A DNA stretch of 64,000 nt from Acidocella facilis ATCC 35904 (GCF_000687875.1 NZ_JHYG01000007.1:1-64000), one strand, 5' to 3'; shown: positions 55,248 to 63,448, numbered from the stretch's first letter. Notes: generated by a model from the letters alone, not told the origin. Numbers and translations are program-made.

Positions 55248-56132
55248 ATGGCGGCACCCATGGACGCACCGCCGATCACCCTCCACCGCCCGGCGCAGCA
55301 GCTGGCCGGCCTTGTGCTGACCTCGCCGCATTCCGGCCGGGTCTATCCGGAGGCGTTCCTGCAGGCCTCGCGGCTGACGCCAGAGGCGATCCGCGGCTCG
55401 GAGGATAGTTTCGTCGAGGAGCTGTTCGCCGCCGGTCCGGCCTTGGGTGTGCCGCTGCTGGCGGCGGAATTTCCCCGCGCCTGGTGCGATGTGAATCGCG
55501 AACCCTGGGAGCTGGACCCCAACATGTTCGCGGACCGGTTGCCCGATTACGTGAATATCGCCAGCCCGCGTGTAGCCTGCGGGCTGGGCACGCTGGCGCG
55601 GATCGTCGGCACTGGCGAGCCGATCTATGCCCGCAAGCTGTTCTTCGAGGAGGCGCGGGCGCGAATCGAGAGCTGCTGGCGGCCTTTTCACGAGGCGCTG
55701 GCCGGGCTGATCGAGGAAAATCTGGAGCGGTTCGGCTATTGCCTGGTGCTGGATTGCCATTCCATGCCCACCCCGTTCAGCCGGTTGAGCCCGCGCCCGG
55801 ACATTATTCTGGGCGACGCGCACGGCGCCAGCTGCCGCCCGGCCTGGTCGAACTTCATCGAAGGGCAATTTCTCGGGCAGGGATTTTCGGTGCGCCGGAA
55901 TGACCCGTACGCTGGCGGCTTCATCACCCGCCATTATGGCCGCCCGCATGAGGCGGTGCAGGTGATGCAGATCGAGCTGGCGCGCGGGCTTTACATGAAT
56001 GAGCGCCAATATACCCGCAAACCCGGCTTCGAGGCGGTGCAGGCGCGGCTTTCCGCGATTCTGGCGGAGGTGATCCAGACCCTGCGGCAAGGCGGCCTGC
56101 CTGGTCCGTACTTCAAGCAAGCGGCAGAGTAA
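55248..56132 (+). CDS. N-formylglutamate amidohydrolase family protein
   Basis: 294 aa from the ATG at 55248, directly after the flippase stop; an alternative ATG at 55260 would remove four residues. FGase family words: LVLTSPHSGRVYPEAFL (about 21-37), EDSFVEELFAAGPALGVPLL, DVNREPWELDPNMF (about 80-93), VLDCHSMPTP (about 165-174), DIILGDAHGASC and ARGLYMNERQYTRKPGF. The family hydrolyses N-formyl-L-glutamate at the end of histidine degradation, but no hut genes are near, so the true substrate is open. The stop codon overlaps the T-tract of the opposing small RNA. Confidence 0.85.
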   Translation: MAAPMDAPPITLHRPAQQLAGLVLTSPHSGRVYPEAFLQASRLTPEAIRGSEDSFVEELFAAGPALGVPLLAAEFPRAWCDVNREPWELDPNMFADRLPDYVNIASPRVACGLGTLARIVGTGEPIYARKLFFEEARARIESCWRPFHEALAGLIEENLERFGYCLVLDCHSMPTPFSRLSPRPDIILGDAHGASCRPAWSNFIEGQFLGQGFSVRRNDPYAGGFITRHYGRPHEAVQVMQIELARGLYMNERQYTRKPGFEAVQARLSAILAEVIQTLRQGGLPGPYFKQAAE

Positions 56133-56159
56133 AAAAAAGGCGGTGCATAAAGCACCGCC
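56131..56159 (-). terminator. Intrinsic terminator of the candidate small RNA
   Basis: On the minus strand an 8-bp perfect stem GGCGGTGC / GCACCGCC with loop TTTAT is followed by T8. On the plus strand there is no T-run after the stem, so it does not primarily serve the amidohydrolase gene. Confidence 0.8.
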
Positions 56160-56208
56160 AAGTTTAGGGAGGAAACGTCCAAGAAACAGGGGAGAAAACT
56201 CACCCTGT
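56131..56208 (-). ncRNA. Candidate trans-acting small RNA, AbcR/alpha-r15-like
   Basis: Read on the minus strand. A promoter (56215-56243) predicts a 5' A at about 56208. From there: a 5' hairpin (ACAGGG, bulged U, GAG, UUUU loop, CUC, CCCUGU; 56208-56186), an unpaired stretch CUUGGACGUUUCCUCCCU (56183-56166) containing the anti-Shine-Dalgarno UUUCCUCCCU, then the terminator stem GGCGGUGC / GCACCGCC and eight U (56159-56131). About 78 nt. This is the layout of AbcR/alpha-r15 RNAs of Rhizobiales and relatives, Hfq-dependent repressors of ABC-transporter binding-protein mRNAs. No sizeable protein frame fits it. The structure is read directly; family and function are inference. Confidence 0.6.
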
Positions 56209-56214
56209 AAAATC

Positions 56215-56243
56215 GTTTTACCTAAACTCATGTTGCAGTGCAA
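56215..56243 (-). promoter_or_regulatory. Candidate promoter of the small RNA
   Basis: TTGCAC (complement of 56238-56243), 17-bp spacer, TAAAAC (complement of 56215-56220), then six bases to the predicted start A at 56208. Spacing and distance are ideal for a housekeeping sigma factor. Confidence 0.5.
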
Positions 56244-56380
56244 GAGAAATTTTGCGGCGCAGCATAAATCCGCTCCCCGGCCACCTCATGCCGGACCGGC
56301 TTTTTCCTCGGGGCGCTGGCCCGGCAGGCCGTGCCGTGCGAGATCCGGCTGAATCGCGACGATTATTCTTCATCCTGGGC

Positions 56381-56409
56381 TTTACCTTCGCGCGCCCGCC
56401 GATTATGAG
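56381..56409 (+). promoter_or_regulatory. Candidate promoter of tRNA-Ser
   Basis: TTTACC (56381-56386), 17-bp spacer, TATGAG (56404-56409), 36 nt before the tRNA. The remaining part of the 56244-56380 gap shows nothing else I can assign. Confidence 0.4.
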
Positions 56410-56445
56410 CGTCGGGCTGGTGCCGTTCAGGCGACGCTGTGCACC

Positions 56446-56538
56446 GGAGGGGTGGCCGAGAGGCTGAAGGCGGCGGTTTGCTAAACCGTTATACGCTGTC
56501 AAGGCGTATCGTGGGTTCGAATCCCATCTCCTCCGCCA
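56446..56538 (+). tRNA. tRNA-Ser (GCT)
   Basis: 93 nt with encoded CCA and a long variable arm, as for class II tRNAs. Acceptor arms GGAGGGG and CTCCTCC pair with one G-U; the anticodon loop TTGCTAA carries GCT (reads AGC/AGU); discriminator G; T arm GTTCGAATC. Confidence 0.95.
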
Positions 56539-56630
56539 GCACAACCTATTGATTTTCAATATTTTTTAAGCGGTTTTCGCGCTTTCGGTATACTATTTGC
56601 CGCCCCGGTATGACCGGTGCGGCTTTCCGG

Positions 56631-57194
56631 TCAGGCCTTGAAGTTGATTTCCGCACTCTGGCGCACCAGGCCGAGGCGCGGGAAGATCGTCTTGATCGCG
56701 AATTCATGCGCGCCGTCGCCGAGCGAGGTGCAGAGATCCTCGGCAAGCACCAGCTGATAGCCATGCTCCCAGGCCTGCCGCGCGGTGGATTCCACGCCGA
56801 TATTGGTGGCGATGCCGCAGAGCACGATATTTGTGATGCCGCGGCGGCGCAGCTGCAGGTCCAGCTCGGTGCCATGAAAGGCGCTCCATTGGCGCTTGAT
56901 GATGGTGACATCGCCCGGCTGCACCAGACCTTCGACGAAATTCAGCCAGTCATCGGGCAGCGTGCCGTGATTGCCGGGGGCGTCCACCTGCTGGCGCAGC
57001 GCATCCCCGAAATCCGCGTGCCAGCCGACATGCACCGGCACCACCAGCACCCCGGCGGCGCGGCATTTTTCCACGAAGGGCAGGGTGCGGGCGACGATGT
57101 CCGCACCGCTGCGCGGGCTGGTGGGCAGGGCGGTGATGCCGTTCTGCAGGTCGATGAGCACCAGGGCGGTGCGGGCGGGATCAAGCTCGGTCAT
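56631..57194 (-). CDS. Isochorismatase-family cysteine hydrolase
   Basis: 187 aa. The family triad is visible: Asp15 (ALVLIDLQNGI), Lys100 (VTIIKRQWSAFHGT) and Cys126 in the ITNIVLCGIATNIGVESTARQAWE segment (about 120-141), with the conserved cis-peptide region before the cysteine. Such proteins cleave amides or vinyl ethers (nicotinamidase, isochorismatase and others); the closest type here is YecD-like with unknown substrate. Divergent from, and probably controlled by, the TetR gene. Confidence 0.85.
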   Translation of the reverse strand: MTELDPARTALVLIDLQNGITALPTSPRSGADIVARTLPFVEKCRAAGVLVVPVHVGWHADFGDALRQQVDAPGNHGTLPDDWLNFVEGLVQPGDVTIIKRQWSAFHGTELDLQLRRRGITNIVLCGIATNIGVESTARQAWEHGYQLVLAEDLCTSLGDGAHEFAIKTIFPRLGLVRQSAEINFKA

Positions 57195-57229
57195 GGCAAC
57201 AGCCTTTTCAGATAAGGGGGACTGTATTA

Positions 57230-57275
57230 TGAGGATTTCCTCACATTCGGATATATGAGCGTGTCCTCACATTCG
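57230..57275. promoter_or_regulatory. Candidate TetR operator region between divergent genes
   Basis: TGAGGA-TT-TCCTCA (57230-57243) is a 6+6 bp inverted repeat midway between the two start codons. The 12-bp word TCCTCACATTCG occurs twice (57238-57249 and 57264-57275, the second inside the regulator's first codons) and TATGAG at 57254 adds a half-site. Fits autoregulation of the TetR gene and control of the hydrolase. Confidence 0.5.
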
Positions 57276-57854
57276 TCAAGCGCGACCCAGCCCGGCAAGG
57301 CGCCCAAGCAGGCGCGCGGCGTGCAGCGTGTGGCCGCACTGCTGGAAGCCGCCGCAAGCCTATTTGCGGAAAAAGGCGTGGAGGCGGCGACGATGACCGA
57401 GATCGCCAAACGCGCCGGGGCGCCGATCGGCTCGCTCTACCAGTTTTTCCCCTCCAAATCCGCCGTGGCGATGGCGCTGCTGGAGCGCTATGCCGCGCGG
57501 CTGGAGGAAAGTCTGGGGGCGCTGCGCGATGCCGCGCCGGGTTTGAGCCCGGAGGCGCTGGCGGCCGGGCTGCTGGCGGTGCTGCGCGCGCATGAGCAGG
57601 ACCGGGCGCTGGCGCCTTCCTTGCTGGAGGCTTGTGCGGATCTGGTGGGCCAGGCGCGGCCGTTCCGTGCGCGCAGCCGCGCTTTGGTGGAAGCCGTTTT
57701 GCTTCAAGCCAGGCCGCCACTCGCCCCCGGCCGCGCGGCGGCGATGGCGATGCCGGTGCTGCTGATGATGAAGCAGGTGCCCAAGGCAGGGCAGGAGGAA
57801 GAGCTGGTGGCGGAGCTGACGCGGATGCTCGGGATGTATCTGCGCGCCGGATAA
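57255..57854 (+). CDS. TetR-family transcriptional regulator
   Basis: 199 aa. N-terminal DNA-binding domain (about 20-66): RVAALLEAAASLFAEKGVEAATMTEIAKRAGAPIGSLYQFFPSKSAV. The rest is the helical ligand-binding domain, with a MAMPVLLMMKQVP helix near the end. The N-terminus is rich in serine. Probably represses the divergent isochorismatase-like gene; ligand unknown. Confidence 0.9.
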   Translation: MSVSSHSSSATQPGKAPKQARGVQRVAALLEAAASLFAEKGVEAATMTEIAKRAGAPIGSLYQFFPSKSAVAMALLERYAARLEESLGALRDAAPGLSPEALAAGLLAVLRAHEQDRALAPSLLEACADLVGQARPFRARSRALVEAVLLQARPPLAPGRAAAMAMPVLLMMKQVPKAGQEEELVAELTRMLGMYLRAG

Positions 57855-57863
57855 GGGAAATGA

Positions 57864-57877
57864 TGTAAACGTTTTCA
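57864..57877. promoter_or_regulatory. LacI-family operator
   Basis: TGTAAACGTTTTCA matches the LacI/GalR-family consensus TGWAANCGNTNWCA at every position and has the CG centre of these palindromes. A second, weaker half (AAAGCGTTTCC, 57886-57896) lies 10 bp further. It is 63 bp before the lacI-type gene. Confidence 0.65.
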
Positions 57878-57940
57878 TTTTCATAAAAGCGTTTCCGGAC
57901 TGTCGCGAAATTGTCATCGGCGGCGCGCTAAAGCGCCCGC

Positions 57941-58960
57941 ATGAAATCGCAACCCCGCCCCACTTTGCACGATGTCGCCGCGCAGGCCGGTGTCTCCATC
58001 GCCACCGTCTCGCGAGTGCTGAATGGCGGGGCGCGGATTAGGCCGGAGACGGCGCAGCGCGTGCAGGAGGTGGTCCGCGCCTTGGGCTTTCGGCCCAACC
58101 GCATGGGGCGGGATCTGCGCAGGGGGCAGAGCCGGGCTGTCGGCGTGTTGCTGCCCACCCTCGCCAACCCGGTATTCGCCGACAGCGTCTCCGGGATTCA
58201 GGAGGCGGCGCGCGAGGCGGGCTGGACGGTGCTGATCACCTCCAGCGATTACGACCCCGCCCAGGAGCGGGCGGCGATGGAGGGGCTGCTGGCCGAGCGC
58301 GTGGCCGGGCTGATCGTCACCGTCGCGGATGCCGAGCGCAGCCCGACCCTGGATGCGCTGGACGAGGCCGGTCAGCCTTATGTGCTGTTTCACAATGAAT
58401 CGCCGTTTCCGGAACGCGCCAGCGTCGCCGTCGATAACGAGGCGGCCGGGGCGGATGCGGCGCGCGCGCTGATCGCCCAAGGCCATCGGCGGCTGGCGAT
58501 GGTGGCGGGGCGGTTTCTCGCCTCGGACCGTTCGCGCCGTCGCCATCGCGGTTTCATGCAGGCGGTGGCGCAGGCCGGGCTGCCGGCGCCGGCCTTGATC
58601 GAGGCCGATTTCAATGCCGAGGCGGCGGCGGCGCTGGGCGGCGTGTTCACCGCCTCTGGCCGGCCGACCGGGCTGTTCTGTTCGAATGATCTGCTGGCGC
58701 TGCGCACCATCGCCGGGTTGCGCGCGCTCGGGCTGGCGGTGCCGGGGGATGTCTCGGTCATCGGCATGGACGGCATCAATGTCGGCCAGCTGATCAGTCC
58801 CAGCCTCGCCTCCATCGTGCAGCCGGCCCGCGAGATGGGCCGGCGCGCCTTCCTGCATCTGCTGGCGCGCCTGGCCGAGGCCAGCCCGCCCGCGCAGATC
58901 CGCCTTTCCCATCGCTACCGGCCCGGGCAGTCGCTCGCGGCCGCAACCCCCCAGGAGTGA
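57941..58960 (+). CDS. LacI-family transcriptional regulator
   Basis: 339 aa. The LacI helix-turn-helix and hinge are clear at the N-terminus: TLHDVAAQAGVSIATVSRVLNG (8-29) and LGFRPNRMGRDLRRGQSRAVGVLLPTLANPVFAD. The sensor domain is a type I periplasmic-binding-protein fold with VDNEAAGADAARALIAQGHRRLAMV and DVSVIGMDGINVGQLISPSL. It precedes the ABC importer by 7 nt after its stop and should regulate it; its own upstream region carries a matching operator. Confidence 0.92.
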   Translation: MKSQPRPTLHDVAAQAGVSIATVSRVLNGGARIRPETAQRVQEVVRALGFRPNRMGRDLRRGQSRAVGVLLPTLANPVFADSVSGIQEAAREAGWTVLITSSDYDPAQERAAMEGLLAERVAGLIVTVADAERSPTLDALDEAGQPYVLFHNESPFPERASVAVDNEAAGADAARALIAQGHRRLAMVAGRFLASDRSRRRHRGFMQAVAQAGLPAPALIEADFNAEAAAALGGVFTASGRPTGLFCSNDLLALRTIAGLRALGLAVPGDVSVIGMDGINVGQLISPSLASIVQPAREMGRRAFLHLLARLAEASPPAQIRLSHRYRPGQSLAAATPQE

Positions 58961-58967
58961 CCACGCC

Positions 58968-59981
58968 ATGTTGAGACGTACCATGTTGACGCTGACCGGT
59001 GCGCTTGCCGCCAGCACCGCGATCTCCCGCCGCGCCTTCGCCCAGGAGACGGCGATTTGCTATAATTGCCCGCCGGAATGGGCGGATTGGGCCGGCCAGT
59101 TGAAGGCGTTTCAGCAGAAAACCGGCATTTTCGTGCCGGCTGATGACAAGAATAGTGGCCAGGCGATGGCCGCGGCCCTGGCCGAGCGCGCGCATCCGGT
59201 GGCGGATGCGATGTATCTGGGCGGGCAGGTTGGCATTCAGGCCAAGCAGGACGGGCTGACCCAGCCCTACAAGCCGGCCGGGTTCGACCAGGTGCCGGCC
59301 GGGCAGAAAGACCCGGACGGCTATTGGTTCGCCATCCATAGCGGCACGCTGGGCTTTTTCGTCAACAAGGCGGCGCTGGGCGGCAAGCCCGTGCCGCAGA
59401 GCTGGGCGGATCTGCTGAAGCCAGATTATAGCGGCTTGATCGGCTATCTGGACCCGTCCAGCGCGGCGGTCGGCTATGTCGGCGCGGTGGCGGTCAATCT
59501 CGCGATGGGCGGCAGCTACACGGATTTCACCCCGGCCATCACCTACTTCAAGAAACTCCAGGCGAACCAGCCGATCGTGCCCAAGCAGACCGCCTATGCC
59601 CGTGTGCTCTCTGGCGAGATCCCGATTCTGCTGGACTATGATTTCGATGCCTACCGCGCCAAATATACCGACAAGGCGCCGGTGGAGTTCGTGATTCCGC
59701 GGGAAGGCAGCGTGAGTTTCCCTTATGTGATGACGCTGCTGAAGGGCGCGCCGCATCTGGCAAACGGCAAGAAGCTGCTGGACTTCACCCTCTCCGATGA
59801 AGGCCAGGCGCTGTGGGCGAAGGCCTATCTGCGCCCGGCCCGCCCGGTGGCGCTGCCGCCGGAGATCGAGGCGCGCTTCCTGCCGGCTTCCGATTATGCC
59901 CGGGCGCGCCCGGTGGATCTGGCGGCGCTTGCGGCGGCGCAGAAGGGCTTTGCCGCGCGCTATCTGGCTGAAGTGTCCTAA
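58968..59981 (+). CDS. ABC transporter periplasmic binding protein (phosphoester-type cluster)
   Basis: 337 aa. The signal has a twin-Arg start (MLRRTMLTLTGALAAS) and ends SRRAFAQ. The mature chain is a type II binding protein of the iron/phosphonate/AfuA-like cluster: YNCPPEWADWAGQLKAFQQKTGI, FFVNKAALGGKPVPQSWADLLKP, YLDPSSAAVGYVGAVAVN, ILLDYDFDAYRAKY and SFPYVMTLLKGAPH. Ligand not readable; the downstream phosphodiesterase suggests an organophosphate. The stop and next start share an A (TAATG). Confidence 0.82.
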   Translation: MLRRTMLTLTGALAASTAISRRAFAQETAICYNCPPEWADWAGQLKAFQQKTGIFVPADDKNSGQAMAAALAERAHPVADAMYLGGQVGIQAKQDGLTQPYKPAGFDQVPAGQKDPDGYWFAIHSGTLGFFVNKAALGGKPVPQSWADLLKPDYSGLIGYLDPSSAAVGYVGAVAVNLAMGGSYTDFTPAITYFKKLQANQPIVPKQTAYARVLSGEIPILLDYDFDAYRAKYTDKAPVEFVIPREGSVSFPYVMTLLKGAPHLANGKKLLDFTLSDEGQALWAKAYLRPARPVALPPEIEARFLPASDYARARPVDLAALAAAQKGFAARYLAEVS

Positions 59982-60799
59982 TGGCGCCATCGCGTCTCAG
60001 GCTGGCAGGGCTCGCCCTGCCAGCCGTCCTGGTGTTTCTGGGGTTCTTTGTCGTCCCGTTCGGCATCTTTCTGCATGTCGGCGGGCAGGGCGCGCATGGC
60101 TGGGCCGGCTACGCGCTGGCGCTGGGCGATGCGCGGCATCTGCAAAGCCTGCTCGCCACCTTCATTCTTTCCGTTCTGGTGACGCTGGCGACGCTGATAG
60201 TTGGTGGCATCTGCGGGCTGTTTTTGGGCCGGCATGAATTTCCTGGGCAGGGGCTTTTGGTATCGATCCTGACATTGCCTTTGGCCTTTCCAGGGGTAGT
60301 GGTAGGGTTCATGATCATCATGCTGGGTGGGCGGCAGGGGCTGGTTACCCAGCTCAGCCTCGCTTTGCATGGTGGGCGGATCGTGTTCGCCTACTCGGTC
60401 TGGGGGCTGTTTCTCGGCTATCTCTATTTCTCCATTCCCCGCGTGGTGCTGACCATGCTGGCGGCAGCGCGCGGGCTGGATGCGGCGCTGGAGGAGGCGG
60501 CGCGCAGCCTGGGCGCAAAACCTTTTGAGATATTCAGGGATATCACGCTGCCGGCCTTGCGCCCGGCGCTGGTCTCGGCGGCGGCACTCACCTTCGCCAC
60601 CTCGATGGGCGCGTTTGGCACGGCCTTCACCTTGGCAACGCGCGTGACCGTGCTGCCGATGATGATCTACACGGATTTCACCCTGACCACGGATCTCTCC
60701 TCGGTCGCGGCACTGAGTTTGCTGCTCGGGTTGGTGAGCTGGGCGGCGTTGTTTCTGGCCCGCAGCCTGACCGGCGCGGGTGTTGCCGCAAGCGGTTAA
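59981..60799 (+). CDS. ABC transporter permease (first)
   Basis: 272 aa, six helices. Binding-protein-dependent transport motif EEAARSLGAKPFEIFRDITLPALRPAL (EAA loop, about 168-194). N-terminal half has a QSLLATFILSVLVTLATL entry as in PhnU/PotB-like permeases. Works with the next permease and ATPase. Confidence 0.9.
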   Translation: MAPSRLRLAGLALPAVLVFLGFFVVPFGIFLHVGGQGAHGWAGYALALGDARHLQSLLATFILSVLVTLATLIVGGICGLFLGRHEFPGQGLLVSILTLPLAFPGVVVGFMIIMLGGRQGLVTQLSLALHGGRIVFAYSVWGLFLGYLYFSIPRVVLTMLAAARGLDAALEEAARSLGAKPFEIFRDITLPALRPALVSAAALTFATSMGAFGTAFTLATRVTVLPMMIYTDFTLTTDLSSVAALSLLLGLVSWAALFLARSLTGAGVAASG

Positions 60800-60804
60800 A
60801 TGCA

Positions 60805-61602
60805 ATGATGAAACCTTACAAATTCGGCTTTTGGCTGCAGGCGGCGGTGACTTTGGCGTCCTGCCTGTTCATCGCGGTGCCGATGGCCTACTCTGTGCTT
60901 TCCGGATTGATGCGCAACGCCTTTCTGGGGCTACGCGGAGGGCTGACCTTTCAGTGGGTGGAGCAGGTGCTCAGCCTGTATTGGCCGACGATCCTGCTCT
61001 CCATCGAAATCGCCTTGCTCTGCCTGGTGGCGACGGCGTTGATCGGCATTCCCGCCGCCTATGCGCTGGCGCGTGCGCCTGGCCGGCTGGCACGGCTGGC
61101 GGAGGAGGCGTTGATTCTGCCCGTTGCCGTGCCGGGGCTGGCGACAGGGCTGGCTTTGGTGGTGGCCTATGATGGCTGGGGGGATTTCCGCCAGAGCATC
61201 TGGTTCATCCTGGCTGGGCATGTGCTGTTCACGCTACCCTTCATGGTCCGCGCGGTGCTGGCGGTGATGGCTTCGGCGGATTTACAAACGCTTGAGGAAG
61301 GTGCTGCGAGTCTCGGTGCGGGGTTTGCCCGGCGCTTCCTTGGCGTGGTGTTGCCCAATTGCAAAAACGGTATTCTGGCGGGGGCGCTCAGCGTCGTCAC
61401 GCTATCGATGGGCGAATTCAACCTCACCTGGATTCTGCACACGCCGCTGACCAAGACCTTGCCGGTGGCGCTGGCCGATGCCTACGCCTCAATGCGTCTG
61501 GAAATCGGCAGCGCCTATACCTTGATCTTTTTCATCATGACTGTGCCGCTGCTGCTCGCCTTGCAGCGCGCTACGAAGCCGCGCGCCGGAGAGAAACCAT
61601 GA
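60805..61602 (+). CDS. ABC transporter permease (second)
   Basis: 265 aa, six helices. EAA loop EEGAASLGAGFARRFLGVVLPNCKNGILAG (about 164-193). Two adjacent ATGs (60805 and 60808) are possible starts. Overlaps the ATPase start by 4 nt (ATGA). Confidence 0.9.
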   Translation: MMKPYKFGFWLQAAVTLASCLFIAVPMAYSVLSGLMRNAFLGLRGGLTFQWVEQVLSLYWPTILLSIEIALLCLVATALIGIPAAYALARAPGRLARLAEEALILPVAVPGLATGLALVVAYDGWGDFRQSIWFILAGHVLFTLPFMVRAVLAVMASADLQTLEEGAASLGAGFARRFLGVVLPNCKNGILAGALSVVTLSMGEFNLTWILHTPLTKTLPVALADAYASMRLEIGSAYTLIFFIMTVPLLLALQRATKPRAGEKP

Positions 61603-62630
61603 CGACTGACATCACCTTGCATCAATGCGGCAAGGTTTTTGGCGCCACGCGCGTCTTGGAACCGGTGGATCTTTCCATCCATGCCGGTGAAACCTTGGTG
61701 TTTCTGGGGCCTTCAGGCTGCGGCAAGACCACGCTGCTGCGGCTGATCGCCGGGCTGGAGAGCCCGGATGCAGGCGGGCGCATTCTCTTCGGCGGGCGGG
61801 ATGTGACGGCTTTGCCGATCGAGAAGCGCAATGTCGGCATGGTGTTTCAGAGCTATGCGCTATTTCCGAATATGAGTGTCGCCGAAAATATTGGTTATGG
61901 CTTGAAGATCCGCGGTGTTGCGAAGGCGCAGCGCCAGGCCCGTGTGGCCGAGATGCTGGAGATGATGCGCATCCCGGATCTCGGCAACCGCGCCATCGCC
62001 CAGCTTTCCGGCGGGCAACGCCAGCGTGTCGCCCTGGCGCGCGCCGTGGCCGCCGCGCCGGATGTGCTGCTGCTGGACGAGCCGTTGACCGCTCTGGATG
62101 CGAAATTGCGCGATACGCTGCGTGGCGAGATCAACACGCTGCTGCGCGGGCTTGGCATCACCACCATCTATGTGACGCATGATCAGCAGGAGGCTATGGC
62201 CTTGGCCGACCGGCTGGTGGTGATGCGTAAAGGGCATATCGCGCAGATCGGCACGCCACGCGAAATCTGGTTTCGGCCGGCGGATGCATTCGTCGCGGAT
62301 TTCATCGGCGCCAGCACGGGATTTTCAGGACATGTCGCGGCTGGGCTGCTGCATGTGGCTGGGCTGCAGGCGCCGTGCGCGCAGGCGCCGGGGCGCTGCA
62401 AGGTGATGCTGCGCCCGCAGGCGCTGCGTGTGGCGGCAGAAGGCGTGCCGGTGCGCATCGAGGCCGCGCAATTCCTGGGTGAGCGCACACGCCTGAGTGT
62501 CACTTTGCCTGATGGCACGGCGATGGCGCTGGATGCGCCGCCTGGATTGGAGGCACTGCCGGGGGCCATGGTTCCGGTGTCGCTCGATCTCGATCATCTC
62601 ATTATCCTGCCTGAAAGTTCCGCCGCATGA
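61599..62630 (+). CDS. ABC transporter ATPase
   Basis: 343 aa from the ATG at 61599 (GAGAGAAACC upstream; the frame is open earlier but only as a shadow of the permease). Walker A GPSGCGKTT, Q-loop MVFQSYALFPNM, signature LSGGQRQRVALARAV, Walker B VLLLDEPLTALDAKLR, H-loop YVTHDQQEA. C-terminal TOBE-like region from about 235. The stop overlaps the phosphodiesterase start. Confidence 0.92.
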   Translation: MTTDITLHQCGKVFGATRVLEPVDLSIHAGETLVFLGPSGCGKTTLLRLIAGLESPDAGGRILFGGRDVTALPIEKRNVGMVFQSYALFPNMSVAENIGYGLKIRGVAKAQRQARVAEMLEMMRIPDLGNRAIAQLSGGQRQRVALARAVAAAPDVLLLDEPLTALDAKLRDTLRGEINTLLRGLGITTIYVTHDQQEAMALADRLVVMRKGHIAQIGTPREIWFRPADAFVADFIGASTGFSGHVAAGLLHVAGLQAPCAQAPGRCKVMLRPQALRVAAEGVPVRIEAAQFLGERTRLSVTLPDGTAMALDAPPGLEALPGAMVPVSLDLDHLIILPESSAA

Positions 62631-63445
62631 TCATCGCGCAACTGACCGACCTGCATATCAAGCGCGAAGGCCAGCTCGCCTACCGGAAGGTGGATACATC
62701 GGCGGCGTTGGAGGCGGCACTTGACCATCTGGCGGCGCTGCCGATGCGGCCGGACCTGGTGCTGTTCACCGGAGATTTGGTTGATACCGGCCATCCTGAG
62801 GAATATGCGCGACTGGTGCGGCATCTTTCCAAGCTCACCCAGCCTTTCTATCTGCTGCCCGGCAACCATGATGCGCGTGAGGCGCTGCGCGCGGCGTTTC
62901 CCGGCCATGGTTATCTCGGCATGGAGGGGCCGGCCTGCTACACCGTCGAAGCCTACAAATTGCGGATCATCGCGCTGGATAGTCTGGTGCCGGGGCAGGG
63001 CGGCGGCGCGCTTGGGGCGAGACAGCTGGACTGGCTGGCGCAGCGCCTGGAGGAGCAGCCGGAGCGCCCGACCTTGATCGCCCTCCATCATCCGCCCTTC
63101 GCGACCGGGATCGGCCATATGGATAAGCTCGGCCTCGCGGATGCGGAGTCCTTCGCCGCCATCGTCAGCCGGCATAAGCAGGTGCTGCGGGTGATTTGCG
63201 GGCATGTGCACCGGCCGATCACCACCGGTTGGGCCGGCAGCATCGCCTCCATCGCGCCCTCCACCGCGCATCAGGTCGTGCTGGATCTGCGCGAGGACGC
63301 GCCGTCGGCCTTCATGATGGAGCCGGGCGGCTACCAACTGCATGCGTTTTCCGAGGCGGGCGGGTTGGTCAGCCATACCGCGCTGACCGGCGGCTGGGCC
63401 GGGCCGTTTCCGTTCTTTGACGCTGAGGGCCGCTTGATCGAATGA
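62627..63445 (+). CDS. GpdQ-like metallophosphoesterase (glycerophosphodiesterase candidate)
   Basis: 272 aa. Dinuclear metal site of class III phosphodiesterases: Asp8-Leu-His10 (LTDLH), Asp50 (FTGDLVD), Asn80-His81-Asp82 (LPGNHD), His155 (IALHHPPF), His193 and His195 (CGHVH). Specific resemblance to GpdQ/CpdA: the HHPPFATGIGHMDK loop, STAHQVVLDLREDAPS, MMEPGGYQLHAF and the C-terminal GWAGPFPFFD. GpdQ hydrolyses glycerophosphodiesters; related enzymes hydrolyse cyclic AMP. It overlaps the importer ATPase stop (ATGA), so its substrate is probably the imported compound. Confidence 0.82.
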   Translation: MIIAQLTDLHIKREGQLAYRKVDTSAALEAALDHLAALPMRPDLVLFTGDLVDTGHPEEYARLVRHLSKLTQPFYLLPGNHDAREALRAAFPGHGYLGMEGPACYTVEAYKLRIIALDSLVPGQGGGALGARQLDWLAQRLEEQPERPTLIALHHPPFATGIGHMDKLGLADAESFAAIVSRHKQVLRVICGHVHRPITTGWAGSIASIAPSTAHQVVLDLREDAPSAFMMEPGGYQLHAFSEAGGLVSHTALTGGWAGPFPFFDAEGRLIE

Positions 63446-63448
63446 TGG

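Noticed and set aside
56139-56159. Terminator for the N-formylglutamate amidohydrolase on the plus strand
   Set aside because: The stem is followed by AAGTTTAGG, not by T residues; the poly-T side lies on the minus strand, so the main reading is the small RNA terminator.
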